A DNA stretch of 50,367 bases, taken from the NCBI GenBank assembly GCA_900540535.1, contig UQGM01000015.1, positions 1 to 50,367 on the forward strand, given 5' to 3'. Numbering within the stretch: position 1 is the stretch's first letter; every line of letters begins with the position of its first letter. A program made the position numbers and the translations under genes. The notes below the pieces were generated by a model that saw nothing but the letters and a program-made list of their open reading frames with translations, was not told where the DNA came from and searched no databases. This document shows positions 47,942 through 50,367 of the stretch, piece by piece. This DNA comes from an uncultured Oscillospiraceae bacterium (lineage in GTDB: Bacteria > Bacillota > Clostridia > Oscillospirales > Acutalibacteraceae).

Positions 47942-49306
47942 ATGAAAGAGAATCCATATTCAACCATCACTCCGGAAATTTTAGAGCTTACAGAGCTTTG
48001 CCGTTCAAACAACAGCATCGAAGCTGAACTTTATACTAAGTATAATGTTAACCGTGGTCTTCGTGATTTAAACGGAAATGGTGTTCTTACCGGTCTTACT
48101 GAAATTTCCGAGATAATATCATCTAAGATGGTAGACGGTCAAAAGGTGTCCTGTGACGGCGAGCTTTACTATCGAGGAGTAAATATTGAAGATATTGTCA
48201 GTGGCTTCATAAAAGAAAAACGCTTTGGATTTGAAGAAACAACATATCTTCTGCTTTTCGGACAGCTTCCTAATAAAGAACAGCTTAAAAAATTCAATGA
48301 AACTCTTACTTATTATAGAGTACTTCCCAAAAACTTTGTACGTGACATCATATTAAAGGCTCCCAGCTCTGATATGATGAATGTTCTTGCACGAAGTGTT
48401 TTGACAATGTATTCATATGACGATAACCCAAATGATACTTCTCTTCCCAACGTATTAAGACAGTGCTTACAGCTTATTGCTCTGTTCCCTCTGTTCTCTG
48501 TCTACGGTTATCATGCATATAACTATTACCACAATGTAAACAGTCTTTTCATTCATTCGCCCAAGCCTGAATATTCAACTGCACAGAATATTCTTCATAT
48601 GCTCCGATCTGACAGTAAATTTACTGAGCTTGAAGCAAAAATTCTCGATGTTGCCCTTGTGCTTCATGCAGAACACGGCGGCGGAAACAACTCAACATTC
48701 ACAACTCACGTTGTAACTTCATCGGGAACAGATACCTATTCGGCAATAGCTGCTGCCCTCGGCTCACTTAAAGGACCTAAGCACGGCGGAGCCAATATAA
48801 AGGTTGTAAAAATGTTCGAAGATATGAAGAAGAATATTGACGACTGGAGCAATGAAGATAAAGTAGCAAAATACTTACGTGCTCTTCTTCATAAAGAAGC
48901 ATTTGATAAATCAGGTCTCATTTACGGTATGGGACATGCTGTTTACTCCCTTTCCGATCCGAGAGCCAATATTCTCAGAAGCTTTGTTGAAAATCTTTCT
49001 GAGGAAAAAGGCAGAATGGAAGAATTTAAGCTTTATTCTACCGTTGAGCGCCTGGCTCCTGAAATTATCGCTGAAGAAAGAAAGATGTATAAAGGCGTCA
49101 GCGCAAACGTTGACTTCTACAGCGGCTTTGTTTACGGCATGATGGATCTTCCCTCTGAGCTTTATACTCCGATTTTCGCAATTGCAAGAATTGCAGGTTG
49201 GAGTGCTCATCGTATGGAAGAGCTCATAAACTGCGGAAAGATTATAAGACCTGCTTACAAGAGCGTAGGAGCCCACAGAGATTACCAGACTCTTGACGAA
49301 AGATAA
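47942..49306 (+). CDS. gltA: Citrate synthase
   Basis: Condenses oxaloacetate and acetyl-CoA; 454 residues. Catalytic histidines and aspartate are in LHAEHGGGNNSTF, GPKHGGAN and the later YSGFVYGMM, with GMGHAVYSLSDPRA also typical. The ATG at 47942 follows AAGGAGGGAT; an upstream in-frame ATG at 47897 overlaps the promoter-like TGGTAAAAT and is rejected. It supplies citrate for the acn-icd unit at 15.6 kb, but is not in that operon. About 80 residues of extra N-terminus resemble other clostridial versions. Confidence 0.95.
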   Translation: MKENPYSTITPEILELTELCRSNNSIEAELYTKYNVNRGLRDLNGNGVLTGLTEISEIISSKMVDGQKVSCDGELYYRGVNIEDIVSGFIKEKRFGFEETTYLLLFGQLPNKEQLKKFNETLTYYRVLPKNFVRDIILKAPSSDMMNVLARSVLTMYSYDDNPNDTSLPNVLRQCLQLIALFPLFSVYGYHAYNYYHNVNSLFIHSPKPEYSTAQNILHMLRSDSKFTELEAKILDVALVLHAEHGGGNNSTFTTHVVTSSGTDTYSAIAAALGSLKGPKHGGANIKVVKMFEDMKKNIDDWSNEDKVAKYLRALLHKEAFDKSGLIYGMGHAVYSLSDPRANILRSFVENLSEEKGRMEEFKLYSTVERLAPEIIAEERKMYKGVSANVDFYSGFVYGMMDLPSELYTPIFAIARIAGWSAHRMEELINCGKIIRPAYKSVGAHRDYQTLDER

Positions 49307-49364
49307 AATAATATAAGCAAAATAACAATTCTGACCGTCAATAATATACGATGGCAAAACAACT

Positions 49365-49400
49365 AACCCCATTGATTAGCTAAAAATCAATGGGGTTTTA
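49365..49400 (+). terminator. Terminator after citrate synthase
   Basis: AACCCCATTGAT-N9-ATCAATGGGGTT followed by TTAATATTTT; 12-bp perfect stem. Confidence 0.88.
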
Positions 49401-49483
49401 ATATTTTATATGATAGTTTACAATACGCATCTATTTTCTTCTAACAAATAAAAAATAATGAATCATAATAGATAATCAAACAG

Positions 49484-49513
49484 CAAAAAGACCTGAACAT
49501 TAAGTTCAGGTCA
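49484..49513 (-). terminator. Terminator of the rRNA operon
   Basis: On the minus strand GACCTGAAC-TTAATA-GTTCAGGTC followed by TTTTTGCTG, 6 nt past the tRNA-Asn 3' end. It closes the rRNA-tRNA unit. Confidence 0.9.
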
Positions 49514-49518
49514 TAAGT

Positions 49519-49593
49519 GGCTCCCCAAGTTGGACTCGAACCAACGACCCTGCGGTTAACAGCCGCATGCTCTACCGACTGAGCTATTGAGGA
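49519..49593 (-). tRNA. tRNA-Asn (GTT)
   Basis: Minus strand: acceptor TCCTCAA paired with TTGGGGA, D-arm AGCTCAGTCGGTAGAGC, anticodon loop CTGTTAA (GTT), T-arm GTTGGTTCGAGTCCAAC. CCA is encoded (49519-49521). It lies after 5S rRNA in the same transcript. Confidence 0.96.
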
Positions 49594-49634
49594 ATATTTC
49601 GACCGGCTTAGCCTATGCTAAACCGGTACCTTTG

Positions 49635-49752
<118 letters not shown>

Positions 49753-49815
49753 TCGCAACCAGCTTTCGCTGTCTGCTCCATATATATAAAACAGATCTCT
49801 CTGTCTTATTCCTTT

Positions 49816-49891
49816 TGGTGACCCGTAGCGGATTCGAACCGCTGTTGCCGGCGTGAGAGGCCGGAGTCTTAGGCCACTTGACCAACGGGCC
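49816..49891 (-). tRNA. tRNA-Glu (CTC)
   Basis: Minus strand: GGCCCGTTGGTCAAGTGG start, anticodon stem CCGGC/GCCGG with loop CTCTCAC (anticodon CTC), T-arm GCGGTTCGAATCCGC, encoded CCA. Lies between tRNA-Lys and 5S rRNA. Confidence 0.95.
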
Positions 49892-49897
49892 ATTTGG

Positions 49898-49973
49898 TGG
49901 TACACCATCACGGGCTCGAACCGTGGACACCCTGATTAAGAGTCAGGTGCTCTACCAACTGAGCTAATGGTGC
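49898..49973 (-). tRNA. tRNA-Lys (CTT)
   Basis: Minus strand: GCACCATTAGCTCAGTTGG start, anticodon loop CTCTTAA (CTT), T-arm CACGGTTCGAGCCCGTG, encoded CCA. First tRNA after 23S rRNA. Confidence 0.95.
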
Positions 49974-50058
49974 ATTTCTGCTCGTTGGGTTTCTCTGCAC
50001 CCTGAAAACTGAACAAAGATAAAGTTTTGTGATTTCTTTTGAAAACCTTAACCACTTA

Positions 50059-50367
<309 letters not shown>

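Overview
The window looks like chromosome of a spore-forming, anaerobic, gut-type Clostridia bacterium (Oscillospiraceae/Ruminococcaceae-like). This is inferred from several features: purine-rich Shine-Dalgarno sites with frequent TTG/GTG starts, a T-box and a lysine riboswitch, spore-associated genes (a BofA-like ORF, a DUF3787-type small spore protein, a SleL/YaaH-like GH18 protein), Rex, and cytoplasmic glycosidases. No phage, insertion sequence, CRISPR array or plasmid gene was seen. Species cannot be read from the sequence alone. Layout, left to right. Bases 1-2.5 kb hold a partial tRNA-Val and the queuosine pair queA-tgt. At 2.6-5.75 kb a lysine riboswitch with its own terminator precedes asd-dapA-dapB. 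At 5.76-8.3 kb is a membrane-anchored GH18 protein with six SH3 repeats. At 8.45-15.2 kb is a six-gene polyamine operon on the minus strand (speD-speA-speE-speB-CASDH-CASDC). It carries both the decarboxylated-SAM aminopropylation route and the aspartate-semialdehyde/carboxy route. It is preceded by a highly structured leader of about 365 nt with a perfect sigma-A promoter and an intrinsic terminator that ends about 30 nt before speD. At 15.5-19.5 kb, acn-icd-rex encode the oxidative arm from citrate to 2-oxoglutarate together with the NADH-sensing repressor; citrate synthase lies apart at 47.9-49.3 kb. At 19.6-22.5 kb is an iron-sulfur aldo-keto reductase / carboxymuconolactone decarboxylase / ECF S-component / DUF1893 operon. 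A shortened phosphotransferase sits at 22.7-23.4 kb. At 23.5-36 kb is a glycan-use locus. The minus-strand operon encodes a GH95 fucosidase, a GPH-type sugar transporter, a glutaminase-like (DUF4965) protein and two metallophosphoesterases. Divergent to it lie a ROK regulator and a GH116 glucosidase gene broken by two frameshifts. A repeated GGGTTTAA half-site at the ROK and GH116 promoters suggests one regulon. At 36-39.2 kb, a Crp/Fnr regulator, thioredoxin, rhodanese and CoA-disulfide reductase-rhodanese fusion form a thiol/sulfane-sulfur cluster. At 39.3-43 kb are tandem paralogous acyl-CoA ligases. From 43.1 kb come a small spore protein, an OYE-like flavin/FeS reductase, DUF2508, a bofA-like ORF with no usable start, T-box-tyrS and citrate synthase. 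The end of an rRNA operon on the minus strand closes the window (23S 3' end, tRNA-Lys, tRNA-Glu, 5S, tRNA-Asn, terminator). The strongest candidates for something undescribed are the speD leader RNA with its double-route polyamine operon, and the phosphoesterase-containing fucosidase/glucosidase locus with its ROK operators.
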